DNA of 64,000 bases from Aliirhizobium wenxiniae (GCF_019511445.1 NZ_JAEUAN010000002.1:248001-312000), one strand, 5' to 3'; counted from the stretch's first letter, positions 16,776-26,089 are shown. The notes: generated from the letters alone by a model not told the origin. Program-made: numbers and translations.

Positions 16776-17186
16776 TCAGTCCAGCGAAGAGCCTATGGGC
16801 CTGGAAATCTCGACCATTTCGATGCCTCTATCGATTGATTGCGACAGATCGACTTTCATGATCTTGCCGGCGATGTTGAAAATCTGGCCTTCGAATCTAA
16901 AGCCCAGAGTCTCGATATATTCTCCTGCTTGCAGCCTTTCCGCTGCAAGCTGATCCAGAAGTGTAAATTGTGCGAGAATATAGTCTCTGTTCGACATGCT
17001 GAGCTGCCGGTCTTGGAGTGCATCGAGTTCAGTCTGCAGCTGATCTATCCTGTCGGCGTGACTATCGTCAGACTGATCCGCCACAGCTTCGTATTGAGTG
17101 GCGAAATCGCCGTCGGCTCCGGGTTTAGCCGGGTTTGCCAGGCGTTGAAGCATGAAGGAACTGGAAAATCCGCTTATGGTTGTCAT
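16776..17186 (-). CDS. Hypothetical protein with central coiled coil
   Basis: 136 residues. The N-terminus TTISGFSSSFMLQRL is followed by a charged helical stretch (RIDQLQTELDALQDRQLSMS) that should form a coiled coil, then a small beta-rich C-terminal part (GEYIETLGFRFEGQIFNIAG). No signal peptide or membrane segment. The N-terminal Ser/Phe stretch is faintly like secreted or flagellar accessory proteins, but I do not assign a function. It is separated from topoisomerase IB by 71 bases on the same strand. Confidence 0.7.
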   Translation of the reverse strand: MTTISGFSSSFMLQRLANPAKPGADGDFATQYEAVADQSDDSHADRIDQLQTELDALQDRQLSMSNRDYILAQFTLLDQLAAERLQAGEYIETLGFRFEGQIFNIAGKIMKVDLSQSIDRGIEMVEISRPIGSSLD

Positions 17187-17257
17187 CGCTTGATCCTCTC
17201 ATCTGGAAATTCAACCCTGACGAGAGAAGCTTGTGCTGACCTAACGCAAATCGCCTA

Positions 17258-18307
17258 TCAGCCGCAGGAACCCGCCTTCAGAAACGCCAGTAGCCGCGAC
17301 TCATTGACCCTTAAGCCAGGGGCCGTTTTCGTGGCGGCATCCGCCATAACCCTCCGCAACGGCACATCATCCTCGGCAAGCTCCAGAATGCTTGGATGGA
17401 TATAGCTCGAGCGGCAGACGGCGGGCGTGTTCTGCAGCACGTCCGAAGCGGCCTTTGTCAGCGCCTTTATCTTCGGCCGTCTGTCCTCATCCTCCACGAT
17501 CGTCCATGCCGCCATGAAGGCAGCCAGACTGCCGCCCCATGTGCGGAAAGTCTTGGCGGAAACCGGAAAACCGGCAGCCTTGGCGAGATAGGCATTGAGC
17601 CTGCCGGAATCGACCGGCCGCGGCGTGCCGTGTTCGTCGGGAAAGGAAAAAAGCTGGCGACCGGGAAGATCGGCAATCTCTTCGAGAATACGCTGCAGCC
17701 GCGGGTGTTTGAGCGTGTGCTGCACCCGCTTGCCGCCCTTGGCGGTGAATTTCAACAGCACGCCATCGCCGGAAAGCACCATGTGACGCTTGAGCAGCGT
17801 CGTTGCGCCATAGGTACGGTTCTCTTTGGCATAGGCTTTGTTGCCGACGCGCAGATGCGTCACATCCATCAGCGCCACGAGGGCGGCCAGCACACAATCG
17901 GACTTGTCGAGGCCGAGTGCAAGGTCGCGCTTAACCTTGCGCCTTATGCGCGGCAAGGCCTCGCCGAAGCGGGCGAGCTGGTCGAATTTCTGCTCGCTGC
18001 GAAAACTCTGCCAGTCGGCATGATAACGGTACTGTTTTCGCCCGCGGGAATCATAACCCGTCGCCTGCAGATGCCCTTGGGCATCCATGCAGATCCAGAC
18101 ATTGTCATAGGCTGGCGGAAGGCCGAGTGCGGCGATGCGCAACCGGTCGTCCTCGTCGGTCAGAAGCAATCCATCCGGCAGCTTGTAACAAAAGCCCTTG
18201 CCGCGTCGTAAGCGGCGGATGCCCGGATCCGTATCGCTGACATAGGTAAGCCCGATGGCTTTGAGCGACTTGGCATCGATTTCGATGGTTTTGAGCGACA
18301 GATCCAT
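17258..18307 (-). CDS. DNA topoisomerase IB (poxvirus-like)
   Basis: About 349 residues. The N-terminal domain ends near RRLRRGKGFCYKLPDG, and the catalytic domain carries the conserved LRVGNKAYAKENRTYGATTL segment, KFTAKGGKRV with the general-acid Lys, KTFRTWGGSLAA with Arg, and the nucleophile Tyr in AVCRSSYIHP near residue 315. It relaxes supercoils through a 3'-phosphotyrosyl link without ATP. The ATG at 18307 sits about ten bases after an EcfG-type -10, so the message may be leaderless; a TTG at 18349 in the same frame would lie inside that promoter and is rejected. Bacterial IB enzymes are non-essential and often stress-linked. Confidence 0.92.
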   Translation of the reverse strand: MDLSLKTIEIDAKSLKAIGLTYVSDTDPGIRRLRRGKGFCYKLPDGLLLTDEDDRLRIAALGLPPAYDNVWICMDAQGHLQATGYDSRGRKQYRYHADWQSFRSEQKFDQLARFGEALPRIRRKVKRDLALGLDKSDCVLAALVALMDVTHLRVGNKAYAKENRTYGATTLLKRHMVLSGDGVLLKFTAKGGKRVQHTLKHPRLQRILEEIADLPGRQLFSFPDEHGTPRPVDSGRLNAYLAKAAGFPVSAKTFRTWGGSLAAFMAAWTIVEDEDRRPKIKALTKAASDVLQNTPAVCRSSYIHPSILELAEDDVPLRRVMADAATKTAPGLRVNESRLLAFLKAGSCG

Positions 18308-18316
18308 GAGCGCTAG

Positions 18317-18341
18317 AACGACGCGCGTCAGGCTTCGTTCC
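18317..18341 (-). promoter_or_regulatory. EcfG-type promoter of topoisomerase IB
   Basis: On the minus strand GGAAC (18341-18337), 16 bases, CGTT (18320-18317). Exact consensus in the 61-base gap between the kinase stop and the topoisomerase ATG, which puts the start point next to the ATG. Confidence 0.68.
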
Positions 18342-18368
18342 TCCGCCAACCGATCAAATCGCTATCGC

Positions 18369-20066
18369 CTACATCGCCAGGCTGCGACGCTCCTCACCGG
18401 CATCGTCGCGCTCCAGATTGGCGCGCGGCGCGGTGAGCCGCCAGACCAGGCCTTCCGGACGGAACTCGACATCCACCTGCCCGCCAAAGGCAGCCACCGC
18501 ATGGCGCTGGATGATCGTCGTGCCGAACCCCTTGCGCGAGGGCTCGGTTACCAGTGGCCCGCGGCTTTCTTCCCAGACAAGCCGGATTTTCGGCTCGCCG
18601 TCTTCGCCGGGGGCAACGTCGTCCCATGAAATCCGCACACGCCCGTGCGGCACCGACAGCGCACCGTATTTGACCGAATTGGTCGCAAGCTCGTGCAGCA
18701 CCAGGCCCAAATTCTGCACCGCCTCGGCCTTGAGCATGAAATCCTCGCCATTCACCAGAAGCCTATCTCCGGCTTCGAAAGTGGACAGGTGGATCTCGAT
18801 GACGCGCATCAGCCGCACGCCTGCCCATTGTTCCTTGGCCAGCGCCTCGATGGATTTTCCGAGCCCGTGCAGGCGGGTGCTGATCGCCTTCTGGAATTCC
18901 GGCATGGTCGTGTCCTGACGGCCGAGCTGGCGCATCATCGCCTGCACCAGCGTCAGGATATTCTTCGTCCGATGCACCAGTTCGTGCAGGATCAGGTGAA
19001 TACGGTCTTCCGCCTCGCTGCGGTCGAAGGAAGCATTCGACAGCGCAACGGCAACCTGATTGGCCTCGGTGATCCGGGTCTCGACCGGCGCGACGATCTC
19101 GCCCTTGCCTATCCGATCCGCCATGTCGGCGATCTGCCGGATCGGCGTGCGAAGCTGGCGGGCGATCGTATAGGCAAACAGGACCGCCAGCGTCAAAAAG
19201 ATGACGCCGCCCGCCACCAGTTGCTTGAAGGTGGTGATAATGCCTTCCTGTGCCGAAGCGATCGGCCCCCAGACGACAGCCTTCCATGTCCAGCCGGTGA
19301 TCTGGGAATATCCATACATCTGCTTTTCATTGCCATCGACATCTTCGATCGTGCCTTTGAAGCCGGTCATCAACTTCAGTGTATCGGGGTCGAACGGCTT
19401 GCCGGAGGCGATCTTGTCGGCGCCCGCCGAAGCCACGACCTGACCCTGCCCATCAATGACCGCCGCCGACCAGCCGGTTGGAAGCCCTTCGACCGAGACC
19501 AGCTTCTCCATGTCCTCGGCATTCTGCGTCATGATGATCGCAGAACCGGAATGGGAGAGCTCATCCGGCAGCGGCATGGCGACGTTGAACACCCATTTGT
19601 TGCTCGTCTTGCCGAAAAACACGCTGGAGACTTCGGTAATACCCGACTTCAGCACCGATTCCAGCGCCAGCATGTTCGATGTCTTGCCGAGCGGCTCGCC
19701 GAAGGGCGAGCGGGTGTTGAGACGCTGCTGGCCATCCTTGTCGACGACGATGACATAAAGCGAATTGGAACGCAGGCTGCGCTGGGTACGATCGTGGAAG
19801 GCCCTGAGATCACCGGCCTCAAGCTCCGGCGAGGTGATCAGCAGGCGAAGCGTGGTCGCCATGTCCTGCAACTCGCGATCGACCGAGCGCGCAATCAGCT
19901 GCGCATCCTCGGCCGTCTCGTTTGCCAGTCCCTCGCGCTCCTGGCCTTCCAGTTGCAGGACCAGAAAGCCGACAAAAGCCAGCAGCGGCAAGGCAACGAC
20001 AATCACCAGCGCCATCAGATAGGCGCCGATCGAGGCTGTGGGGAAAAGACGCGAAAACTTAAACAT
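18369..20066 (-). CDS. HWE/HisKA_2-type sensor histidine kinase
   Basis: 565 residues. One membrane span (about residues 15-38), a periplasmic Cache-like sensor (ELQDMATTLRLLITSPELEA, then YVIVVDKDGQQRLNTRSPFG), a second span (GGVIFLTLAVLFAYTIA, near 285), HAMP (RTPIRQIADMADRIGKGEIV) and the kinase core. The phospho-acceptor is in LILHELVHRTKNILTLVQAM, the HRxKN form of HWE/HisKA_2 kinases; the ATPase region has LHELATNSVKYGALS and GFGTTIIQRH. In alphaproteobacteria kinases of this type feed PhyR in the general stress response. No response regulator is adjacent. It lies 61 bases upstream of topoisomerase IB on the same strand, which has its own stress-type promoter. Confidence 0.92.
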   Translation of the reverse strand: MFKFSRLFPTASIGAYLMALVIVVALPLLAFVGFLVLQLEGQEREGLANETAEDAQLIARSVDRELQDMATTLRLLITSPELEAGDLRAFHDRTQRSLRSNSLYVIVVDKDGQQRLNTRSPFGEPLGKTSNMLALESVLKSGITEVSSVFFGKTSNKWVFNVAMPLPDELSHSGSAIIMTQNAEDMEKLVSVEGLPTGWSAAVIDGQGQVVASAGADKIASGKPFDPDTLKLMTGFKGTIEDVDGNEKQMYGYSQITGWTWKAVVWGPIASAQEGIITTFKQLVAGGVIFLTLAVLFAYTIARQLRTPIRQIADMADRIGKGEIVAPVETRITEANQVAVALSNASFDRSEAEDRIHLILHELVHRTKNILTLVQAMMRQLGRQDTTMPEFQKAISTRLHGLGKSIEALAKEQWAGVRLMRVIEIHLSTFEAGDRLLVNGEDFMLKAEAVQNLGLVLHELATNSVKYGALSVPHGRVRISWDDVAPGEDGEPKIRLVWEESRGPLVTEPSRKGFGTTIIQRHAVAAFGGQVDVEFRPEGLVWRLTAPRANLERDDAGEERRSLAM

Positions 20067-20162
20067 TCCGCTATCTTAAGCCAATAATAAAGCTGCAGGC
20101 AGAAGCCCGCCCGCTGTCACTGATCATCAGTCGTCCCGCCCTACGCTAATACATCTTAGCCC

Positions 20163-20183
20163 AAAACGGTTCTAACCGCTTTT
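20163..20183 (-). terminator. Terminator-like hairpin after the sugar ABC operon
   Basis: CGGTT-CT-AACCG flanked by AAAA and CTTTT gives a short stem with T-runs on both sides. It is the first such structure downstream of the leftward ATPase gene. The rest of 20067-20312 holds only a small dyad (AACGCG/CGCGTT near 20212-20230) and no gene. Confidence 0.5.
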
Positions 20184-20312
20184 CGGGATCGCGCCAACAT
20201 ATGTTTGGAACAACGCGGATGCGCGTTGCCCCACAATGTTGCGAAAACGTATGCGCCGTATCATTCCGGGACAAACGACAAGCTGGCGGGATAACCGTCT
20301 GCCGGGCGACAA

Positions 20313-21413
20313 TCAGCCGATCCGCTGGCCGCTTTCGGGATCGAAGACCACCGCCTTGTCGAGATTGAAGACGAAGCGGAAGGTCTGGCCGGGTTCGACA
20401 ACGGTCTCCGCACGCGCACGGCCGGTAAATGTCGTGCCGTCGAGTTTGCCGGTAACGAACGTGTCCGATCCGGTCGGCTCGACGATCGTGACTTCCGCAT
20501 CGATCCGCGCACTGGCGGCAGCCGCTGCATCGGCGGAACCTTCGTCGGAAATCGCTTCGGGCCGCAGGCCGACGATGACCTCTTTACCCTCGGAAAGTGT
20601 TGTCGTGACCGAAGGCGGCACCCTGACGGTCACACCCTGACCACCCGCGCCGAAAAGCTGGATACCACCGGCAACCGCCCTGCCCTTCAGCATGTTCATC
20701 GCCGGCGATCCCATGAAATCGGCAACGAAGAGATTGGCCGGACGATTGTAGATTTCCGCCGGCGTGCCGACCTGCTGGACGATGCCTTCCTTCAAGACGA
20801 CGATCTTGGTGGCGAGCGTCATCGCCTCGATCTGGTCGTGGGTGACATAGACGATCGTCGCATGGGTGTTCTGATGCAGCGCCTTGATCTCGGCCCGCAC
20901 TTCGACACGCAGCTTCGCATCGAGGTTCGACAGCGGCTCGTCGAACAGGAAGACGCGCGGCTTACGCACCAAGGCACGACCCATGGCGACACGCTGGCGC
21001 TGGCCGCCGGAAAGCTGGCTCGGGCGACGGGTCAAAAGATGCTCGATCTGCAGGGTTTTCGCCACCTGCGCCACAGCCTTGGCGCGCTCAGCTTTGTCGA
21101 CGCCGCGCATCTCCAAGGCAAAGGCGATATTCTCTTCGACCGTCATGTTCGGATAAAGCGCATAGGACTGGAAGACCATGGCGATATCGCGCTTCGACGG
21201 ATGCAGGTCCGTCACCACCTGACCGTCGATGACGATATCGCCGGAAGACGGCGGCAACAGGCCGGCAATCGCATTGAGCAACGTGGACTTGCCGCAGCCG
21301 GACGGGCCGACCAGCACGAGGAAGCCGCCCTTTTCCAGCTCGATATCGATGCCCTTGAGGATCTCGACGCTGCCGATTTTCTTGCGGATGTTCTTGATCT
21401 GGAGAAAGCTCAT
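20313..21413 (-). CDS. Sugar ABC transporter ATPase (MalK/UgpC-like)
   Basis: 366 residues. Walker A is GPSGCGKST (residues 36-44), the signature LSGGQRQRVAMGRAL near 135, Walker B RVFLFDEPLSNLD and the switch His in VYVTHDQIEA near 195. The C-terminal third is the MalK-type TOBE/OB regulatory domain (TVRVPPSVTTTLSEGKEVIV, then VGLRPEAI). It powers import of a sugar through the two permeases encoded just upstream, five bases away. It is the last gene of the operon. Confidence 0.94.
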   Translation of the reverse strand: MSFLQIKNIRKKIGSVEILKGIDIELEKGGFLVLVGPSGCGKSTLLNAIAGLLPPSSGDIVIDGQVVTDLHPSKRDIAMVFQSYALYPNMTVEENIAFALEMRGVDKAERAKAVAQVAKTLQIEHLLTRRPSQLSGGQRQRVAMGRALVRKPRVFLFDEPLSNLDAKLRVEVRAEIKALHQNTHATIVYVTHDQIEAMTLATKIVVLKEGIVQQVGTPAEIYNRPANLFVADFMGSPAMNMLKGRAVAGGIQLFGAGGQGVTVRVPPSVTTTLSEGKEVIVGLRPEAISDEGSADAAAAASARIDAEVTIVEPTGSDTFVTGKLDGTTFTGRARAETVVEPGQTFRFVFNLDKAVVFDPESGQRIG

Positions 21414-21418
21414 TGCGG

Positions 21419-22300
21419 TTATCCCTTGACTGCGCCGGCCATCAGGCCACGCACGAAATAGCGTCCGGCGACGACATAGACGAACAGCGTCGGCAGCGCG
21501 GCAAAAACGGCCGCCGCCATGTCGACATTGTATTCCTTCACGCCGGTGGACGATGAAACGAGGTTGTTGAGCGCCACGGTCATCGGCGAGGCTTCGCCGG
21601 ACGAAAACGAGACGCCGAACAGAAAGTCGTTCCAGATATTGGTGAACTGATAGATGACGGTGACGACGATGATCGGCCCGGAACTGGGCAGCAGAATGCG
21701 CCAGAAGATGCGAAAGAACCCGGCGCCATCGATCATCGCGGCCTTCACCAGCTCATCCGGAAAGGCTTCGTAATAATTGCGGAAGAACAGCGTGGTGAAG
21801 CCGAGACCGTAGATCACATGCACCATGACGAGGCCGGTCGTCGAGTTCGACAGGCCCATCAGGCCCAAGAGCCGCGCCATCGGGATCAGCACTGCCTGGA
21901 ACGGAATGAAGCAGGCAAACAGCATCATGCCGAAAACGATCTTGTGGCCCGGAAACCGCCACTTGGTCAGCACATAACCGTTGAGTGCGCCGAGCAACGT
22001 CGAGATGATCACGGCCGGCACGACCATCTTGATCGAGTTCCAGAAATAGCCCTTGATGCCGACGCAGGAGACACCGATGCAGGCTTCGCCCCAGGCCTTG
22101 ACCCAGGCGGCGATCGACGGGTCGGTCGGCAGCGCCAGCATGTCGCCGCCGCGGATTTCGTCGAGCGATTTGAACGAGGTCGACAACATCACATAGAGCG
22201 GCAGCAGATAGACCACCGCAAGGATGATCAGCGCGCCATAGATGAAATAGCGGGTGAAGCGCGCCGAGCCGGCGCTGATCGTTTCGGGTGCGGCGCTCAT
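21419..22300 (-). CDS. Sugar ABC transporter permease (GtsC/MalG-like)
   Basis: 293 residues with six predicted spans. The first is FIYGALIILAVVYLLPLYVM, and the cytoplasmic coupling loop EAFPDELVKAAMIDGAGFF (EAA motif) is near residue 195, followed by RIFWRILLPSSGPIIVV. It ends with VYVVAGRYFVRGLMAGAVKG, the usual MalG-class tail. It pairs with the upstream permease; the reading frames overlap by four bases (ATGA type), indicating coupled translation. An unusual Cys-containing periplasmic loop (GEACIGVSCVGIKG) follows span 1. Confidence 0.93.
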   Translation of the reverse strand: MSAAPETISAGSARFTRYFIYGALIILAVVYLLPLYVMLSTSFKSLDEIRGGDMLALPTDPSIAAWVKAWGEACIGVSCVGIKGYFWNSIKMVVPAVIISTLLGALNGYVLTKWRFPGHKIVFGMMLFACFIPFQAVLIPMARLLGLMGLSNSTTGLVMVHVIYGLGFTTLFFRNYYEAFPDELVKAAMIDGAGFFRIFWRILLPSSGPIIVVTVIYQFTNIWNDFLFGVSFSSGEASPMTVALNNLVSSSTGVKEYNVDMAAAVFAALPTLFVYVVAGRYFVRGLMAGAVKG

Positions 22301-23223
22301 TGCTTCTTCTCCCGCAGTTCCGAATAGAGATAGGGCACGATTATCGCGGTAATGCCCATCAGCATCATCACCGCGCTGGCCGAACCGACATTCATCTGGT
22401 TGCGGTTGAACGTGTAGGAATACATGAAGGTGGACGGCAGCTCGGTGGCATTGCCCGGCCCGCCGCCGGTAAGCGCGATGACGAGGTCGTAGGACTTGAT
22501 CGCCATATGGGCGAGCACGATGAAGGCAGAGAGGAAGACGGGCCGCAGCAGCGGAATGATGATGCGGCGATAGATGGAGACAGTCGAAGCCCCGTCGATC
22601 TGCGCCGCCTTGATGATCTCGCCGTCTATGCCGCGAAGGCCCGCGAGAAACATCGCCATGATGAAGCCAGACGCCTGCCAGACGCCGGCGATGACGACGG
22701 TGTAGATCGCCATGTTCGGGTTCACCAGCCAGTCGAAGGCAAAGCTCTCCCAGCCGAGATTGCGCATCGTGTGTTCCAGCCCGAGGCCGGGATTGAGGAA
22801 CCACTTCCACGCCGTACCGGTGACGACGAAGGAAAGTGCCATCGGATATAGAAAGATCGGTCTGAGCACGCCTTCGGCACGGATGCGCTGGTCCATAAGG
22901 ATGGCGATGAAAAGCCCGATCGCGGTGCAGAGCGCGATGTAGAGAATGCCGAAAATGGCGAGGTTCTGCATCGCCACATACCAGTTCGGCTGCGACCACA
23001 GCCGGAAATAGGCATCGAACCCGCCCCATTTATAAACAGGCAGGATGCGCGATGTGGTGAAGGAAAGCGTGATCGTCCAGAGAATGAAGCCGTAGACGAA
23101 AATCAGGATGACGGCGAAGGACGGCGCCAGAACAAGTTTCGGCAGGCCGTTGCGCAACGTGTCGCCTAAGGATTTCCGCGGCCGTTCCGGGGTGATGACC
23201 GGCATCGGTTCGATTGTCGTCAT
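22297..23223 (-). CDS. Sugar ABC transporter permease (GtsB/MalF-like)
   Basis: 308 residues with six predicted spans (first LVLAPSFAVILIFVYGFILW). The EAA loop is GLRGIDGEIIKAAQIDGAST near residue 200 followed by VSIYRRIIIPLL. The ATG at 23223 is used because MTTIEPMPVITPE is the natural N-terminus; the frame is open to 23286 but enters the repeat region. Its binding-protein gene lies upstream beyond a 260-base gap that is packed with palindromic repeats. Confidence 0.93.
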   Translation of the reverse strand: MTTIEPMPVITPERPRKSLGDTLRNGLPKLVLAPSFAVILIFVYGFILWTITLSFTTSRILPVYKWGGFDAYFRLWSQPNWYVAMQNLAIFGILYIALCTAIGLFIAILMDQRIRAEGVLRPIFLYPMALSFVVTGTAWKWFLNPGLGLEHTMRNLGWESFAFDWLVNPNMAIYTVVIAGVWQASGFIMAMFLAGLRGIDGEIIKAAQIDGASTVSIYRRIIIPLLRPVFLSAFIVLAHMAIKSYDLVIALTGGGPGNATELPSTFMYSYTFNRNQMNVGSASAVMMLMGITAIIVPYLYSELREKKQ

Positions 23224-23282
23224 GGGGGTCTCCGGTCGGAAATACGATTGTGAAAAGGGATCAGCATCAGACCCCCTCACCA

Positions 23283-23441
23283 ACAAAATCTAAGACTTAG
23301 CCTTTGGCTAAGATCTTGATTTTGTAACCTCTCCCACAAGGGGAGAGGTAGACTCGCGAATAGAGCGGCGCCCTTATCTCTCCCCTTGTGGGAGAGAAAG
23401 CGATTTCAACATCTTAGCTTTAGCTAAGTGTTAGAAATCGC
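23283..23441 (-). repeat. Block of four palindromes between binding-protein and permease genes
   Basis: Four hairpins in a row: an outer one at 23283-23325 (ACAAAATC...GATTTTGT with an inner ACTTAGCC/GGCTAAG), CCTCTCCC...GGGAGAGG (23328-23348), TCTCTCCCC...GGGAGAGA (23377-23397), and GCGATTTC...GAAATCGC (23400-23441). The two middle ones are inverted copies of each other. This is a rhizobial intergenic palindromic repeat family. On the mRNA they lie right after the binding-protein stop. Confidence 0.8.
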
Positions 23442-23483
23442 AAGTGAGGGGATCACTCCCCTCACCTTACCGCAAAAGTCACA

Positions 23484-24737
23484 TCACTTCGCCGCAGCCA
23501 CCGCTTCCGGCAACCGCTTCAGCGCCGCATCCGTCGTCAGCTGGCCATTGAGATGCTGGGTGATGACGTCGAGCATGGCTTCCTTGATAGCGGCCGGCTG
23601 GGCGTAACCATGGGCGAGAGAGCCCATCAGCGTGCCCTTGGACGAGGCTTCCGCCAGATCCTTCATGCCCTTCTTGGCGCAATCGTCGAATTCCGTGTCC
23701 GGAATGTCGGTACGGGCCGGAACCGAACCCTTCACCTTGTTGAAGGCGATCTGGAAGGCCGGGTTTTCGACGGCGGACGCCATCTTCATCTGCGCGTCGG
23801 CGGCATCACCACCCACGTCGAACATCATGAACTGGTCGGCGTTGAACAGGACCGAGCCCTGCGTGCCGGGGAAGCGGATGCAGACGAAATCCTTGCCCGG
23901 CTCCTTCTTGGCGCGCAGCCATTCGCCCTTCGACCAGTCGCCCATTTCCTGCGCACCGGCCTTGCCTTCGATGACGAGCGCCGTCGACAGGTTCCATTCG
24001 CGGCCGGAGAAGTTCGGGTCGAAATAGGTGCGCAGCTTCGACATGTCGTCGAACACCTGCTTCATCGTATCGCTGGAAAGTGCTTCCGGATCGGCTTCGA
24101 GCACGGCCTTCTTGTAGAAATCCGGACCGCCGCGCGACAGAACCACGGCTTCCCACAGCGTGCCGTCCTGCCACGGAACGCCGCCATGGGCGAGACCGAT
24201 GATGCCCTGTTCCTTGAACTTGTCGAGCAGCGCGAACAGCTCGTCCATATTGGTCGGCTCCTTGGCGCCAGCCTTGTCGAGCGCGGCCTTGTTCAGCCAC
24301 AGCCAGTTGGTCGAGTGGATGTTGACCGGTGCGGCTACCCAGTGACCGTCATATTTGGAGAATTCCTGCAGGGCCGGCGGAATGACCTTGTCCCAGCCTT
24401 CCTTGGCGGCAAGCTCGTCGAGGTTTGCGGCAACGCCCATCTCGGACCAGTCGCGCAGGTCGAAACCGAGCAACTGAACCGCAGTCGGCGGATCGCCGGC
24501 GGTCACACGGGCGCGAAGTGCGGTCATGGCGGCAGAGCCGGCACCACCGGCAACCGGCATGTCTTTCCAGGTAACGCCTTCCTTGGCGAGGTTTTCCTTC
24601 AGAACGTTGAGTGCTGCAGCTTCACCGCCCGAGGTCCACCAGTGCAGGACTTCGACTTCTGCGGCCTTGGCGGCACCGGCTGTCATCGCGATCAACGCGG
24701 CACCGGCGGCCAGTTTTGTAAAGGCACGAATATTCAT
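23484..24737 (-). CDS. Periplasmic sugar-binding protein (GtsA-like, glucose/mannose type)
   Basis: 417 residues with a Sec signal peptide ([20 protein letters not shown], cut after AKA). The mature start [20 protein letters not shown] and the segments [33 protein letters not shown] and [10 protein letters not shown] are those of the Pseudomonas GtsA and Thermus glucose-binding proteins, so glucose or mannose is the likely ligand. The ATG at 24737 follows AGGAGAT; the longer frame to 24779 lacks a signal peptide. It is the first gene of the operon, 44 bases from the palindrome that the LacI-type regulator may bind. Next to a gene for Gcd elsewhere in the window, the cell has both direct uptake and periplasmic oxidation of glucose. 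Confidence 0.92.
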   Translation of the reverse strand: MNIRAFTKLAAGAALIAMTAGAAKAAEVEVLHWWTSGGEAAALNVLKENLAKEGVTWKDMPVAGGAGSAAMTALRARVTAGDPPTAVQLLGFDLRDWSEMGVAANLDELAAKEGWDKVIPPALQEFSKYDGHWVAAPVNIHSTNWLWLNKAALDKAGAKEPTNMDELFALLDKFKEQGIIGLAHGGVPWQDGTLWEAVVLSRGGPDFYKKAVLEADPEALSSDTMKQVFDDMSKLRTYFDPNFSGREWNLSTALVIEGKAGAQEMGDWSKGEWLRAKKEPGKDFVCIRFPGTQGSVLFNADQFMMFDVGGDAADAQMKMASAVENPAFQIAFNKVKGSVPARTDIPDTEFDDCAKKGMKDLAEASSKGTLMGSLAHGYAQPAAIKEAMLDVITQHLNGQLTTDAALKRLPEAVAAAK

Positions 24738-24780
24738 TGATGATCTCCTCCAAATCCGGGCTCCTCTCCGGATAGGCAAT

Positions 24781-24794
24781 TTATAACGTTATAA
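24781..24794. promoter_or_regulatory. LacI-type operator candidate
   Basis: TTATAACGTTATAA is a perfect 14-base palindrome with the central CG typical of LacI-family sites. It lies 43 bases before the binding-protein start and 200 bases before the divergent regulator. Confidence 0.7.
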
Positions 24795-24995
24795 CCCGAG
24801 CAAGTGTCAACCCACGGACGAAGGTTTTTGAATTGCTCGCGATCAATTTTTTAAAGTATTGATCCGGCTCGACAAATATCGATTTTCAGAAGAACATTTG
24901 GCCACTTGAAAGAAAAATCTGGAAATCGCCGCAAAATTTGCAACGATATATATGGAGTTCCGGCAGCGGTTATGCCGCCGGATGGAGGATGAGAC

Positions 24996-26048
24996 ATGCC
25001 GCTGGACGATGCAGAGGACGCACACCAACCGAACGCGGCTGGTTCTTCGACGTCTAATCCCGGCCCTAACCGAAAGCCGACGCTGAAGACGATTGCCGAA
25101 CTGACCGGGCTTGCGGTGACCACCGTGTCGCGCGCGCTGGGCGACGATCCGCTCATTGCCCGCGAAACCCGCCAGCGCGTTCAGGCAGCTGCAGCAAAGG
25201 TCGGTTACTTGCCCGACCGGGCGGCCCAGCGCCTGCGCACCGGCCGCACCAATGTCATCAGCCTCGTTCTCGACCCGCATGAGGAAATCCTCGGCTACGG
25301 CACCTCGATGATCCGAGGCATGACGGCGACGCTGCGCGGTACGCCCTATCACCTCGTCATCACCCCGCATTTTTCCGACACGCCGCAGATCGATCCCGTC
25401 CGCCACATCGTCCGTAACCGCATGGCCGACGGCATATTGTTCAGCCGCACCGAACCTTCCGACGAGCGGGTGAAATTCCTGCTGGAGGCGGGTTTTCCCT
25501 TCGTCTGCCACGGCAGGACGGAGCTTGCGACGCCGCATCCTTATGTCGATTACGACAATTACCGCTTCACCTACGAGGCGGCGAAAAAGCTGATCGCCTC
25601 GGGCTGTCGGCGTCTGTTCATCATCCTGCCGCCCGAACGCTTCACCTTCCACCACCACATGCGCCACGGCTTCATGACGGCGGTGCGGGAGGAAGGCGTC
25701 GGCTTCGAGATTGCGGAAGGGATAACGCTGGACAGCAAGGCGGATACGGTGCGCAACCACGTGGCCGCGCGGCTGGCCGATGGTGACAGGCCGGATGGCT
25801 TCATTTGCGGCGGCGAAGTCTCCGCCATGGCCGTGATGTCGGCCACCCACGATCTCGGGCTTGAGATCGGACGGGATGTCAGGCTGGTGGCAAAACAGAC
25901 ATCCGGCCTGTTCGATCAGGTCAGGCCGCAGATCGAGACGATCTACGAGGATTTGTCCGAGGCCGGAAGGCTGATGGCGGGGCTGCTGTTAAAGCGGATG
26001 GCGGGGGTAACGCCGGTGGGTGAGTTGCAGGCGGTTCTGGAGGTTTGA
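24996..26048 (+). CDS. LacI-family transcriptional regulator
   Basis: 350 residues. After a 28-residue disordered leader, the HTH and hinge are PTLKTIAELTGLAVTTVSRA then ARETRQRVQAAAAKVGYLPD. The periplasmic-binding-protein-like effector domain follows (TNVISLVLDPHEEILGYGTS, GSRRLFIIL-like stretch near 205, and GGEVSAMAVM). It resembles AglR-type regulators of alpha-glucoside and glucose uptake. It is divergent from the importer operon, with the 14-base palindrome between them, so it most likely represses that operon until a sugar binds. The long leader may be trimmed by a later start, but no better ribosome site is seen. Confidence 0.93.
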   Translation: MPLDDAEDAHQPNAAGSSTSNPGPNRKPTLKTIAELTGLAVTTVSRALGDDPLIARETRQRVQAAAAKVGYLPDRAAQRLRTGRTNVISLVLDPHEEILGYGTSMIRGMTATLRGTPYHLVITPHFSDTPQIDPVRHIVRNRMADGILFSRTEPSDERVKFLLEAGFPFVCHGRTELATPHPYVDYDNYRFTYEAAKKLIASGCRRLFIILPPERFTFHHHMRHGFMTAVREEGVGFEIAEGITLDSKADTVRNHVAARLADGDRPDGFICGGEVSAMAVMSATHDLGLEIGRDVRLVAKQTSGLFDQVRPQIETIYEDLSEAGRLMAGLLLKRMAGVTPVGELQAVLEV

Positions 26049-26089
26049 CCCCACAACCATCGCCTGCAACAGGGCACATACCCTGGAGG

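Noticed and set aside
18645..20087. A 480-residue open frame opposite the histidine kinase
   Set aside because: Antisense to a clear kinase with all motifs; Arg/His-rich shadow.
20196..20230. A stress promoter near the kinase (GGAACAACGCGG)
   Set aside because: The GTT comes after 13 bases, outside the allowed spacing, and points away from the kinase.
23553..24740. A 395-residue plus-strand frame opposite the sugar-binding protein
   Set aside because: Shadow frame; the minus strand encodes a signal peptide and GtsA motifs.
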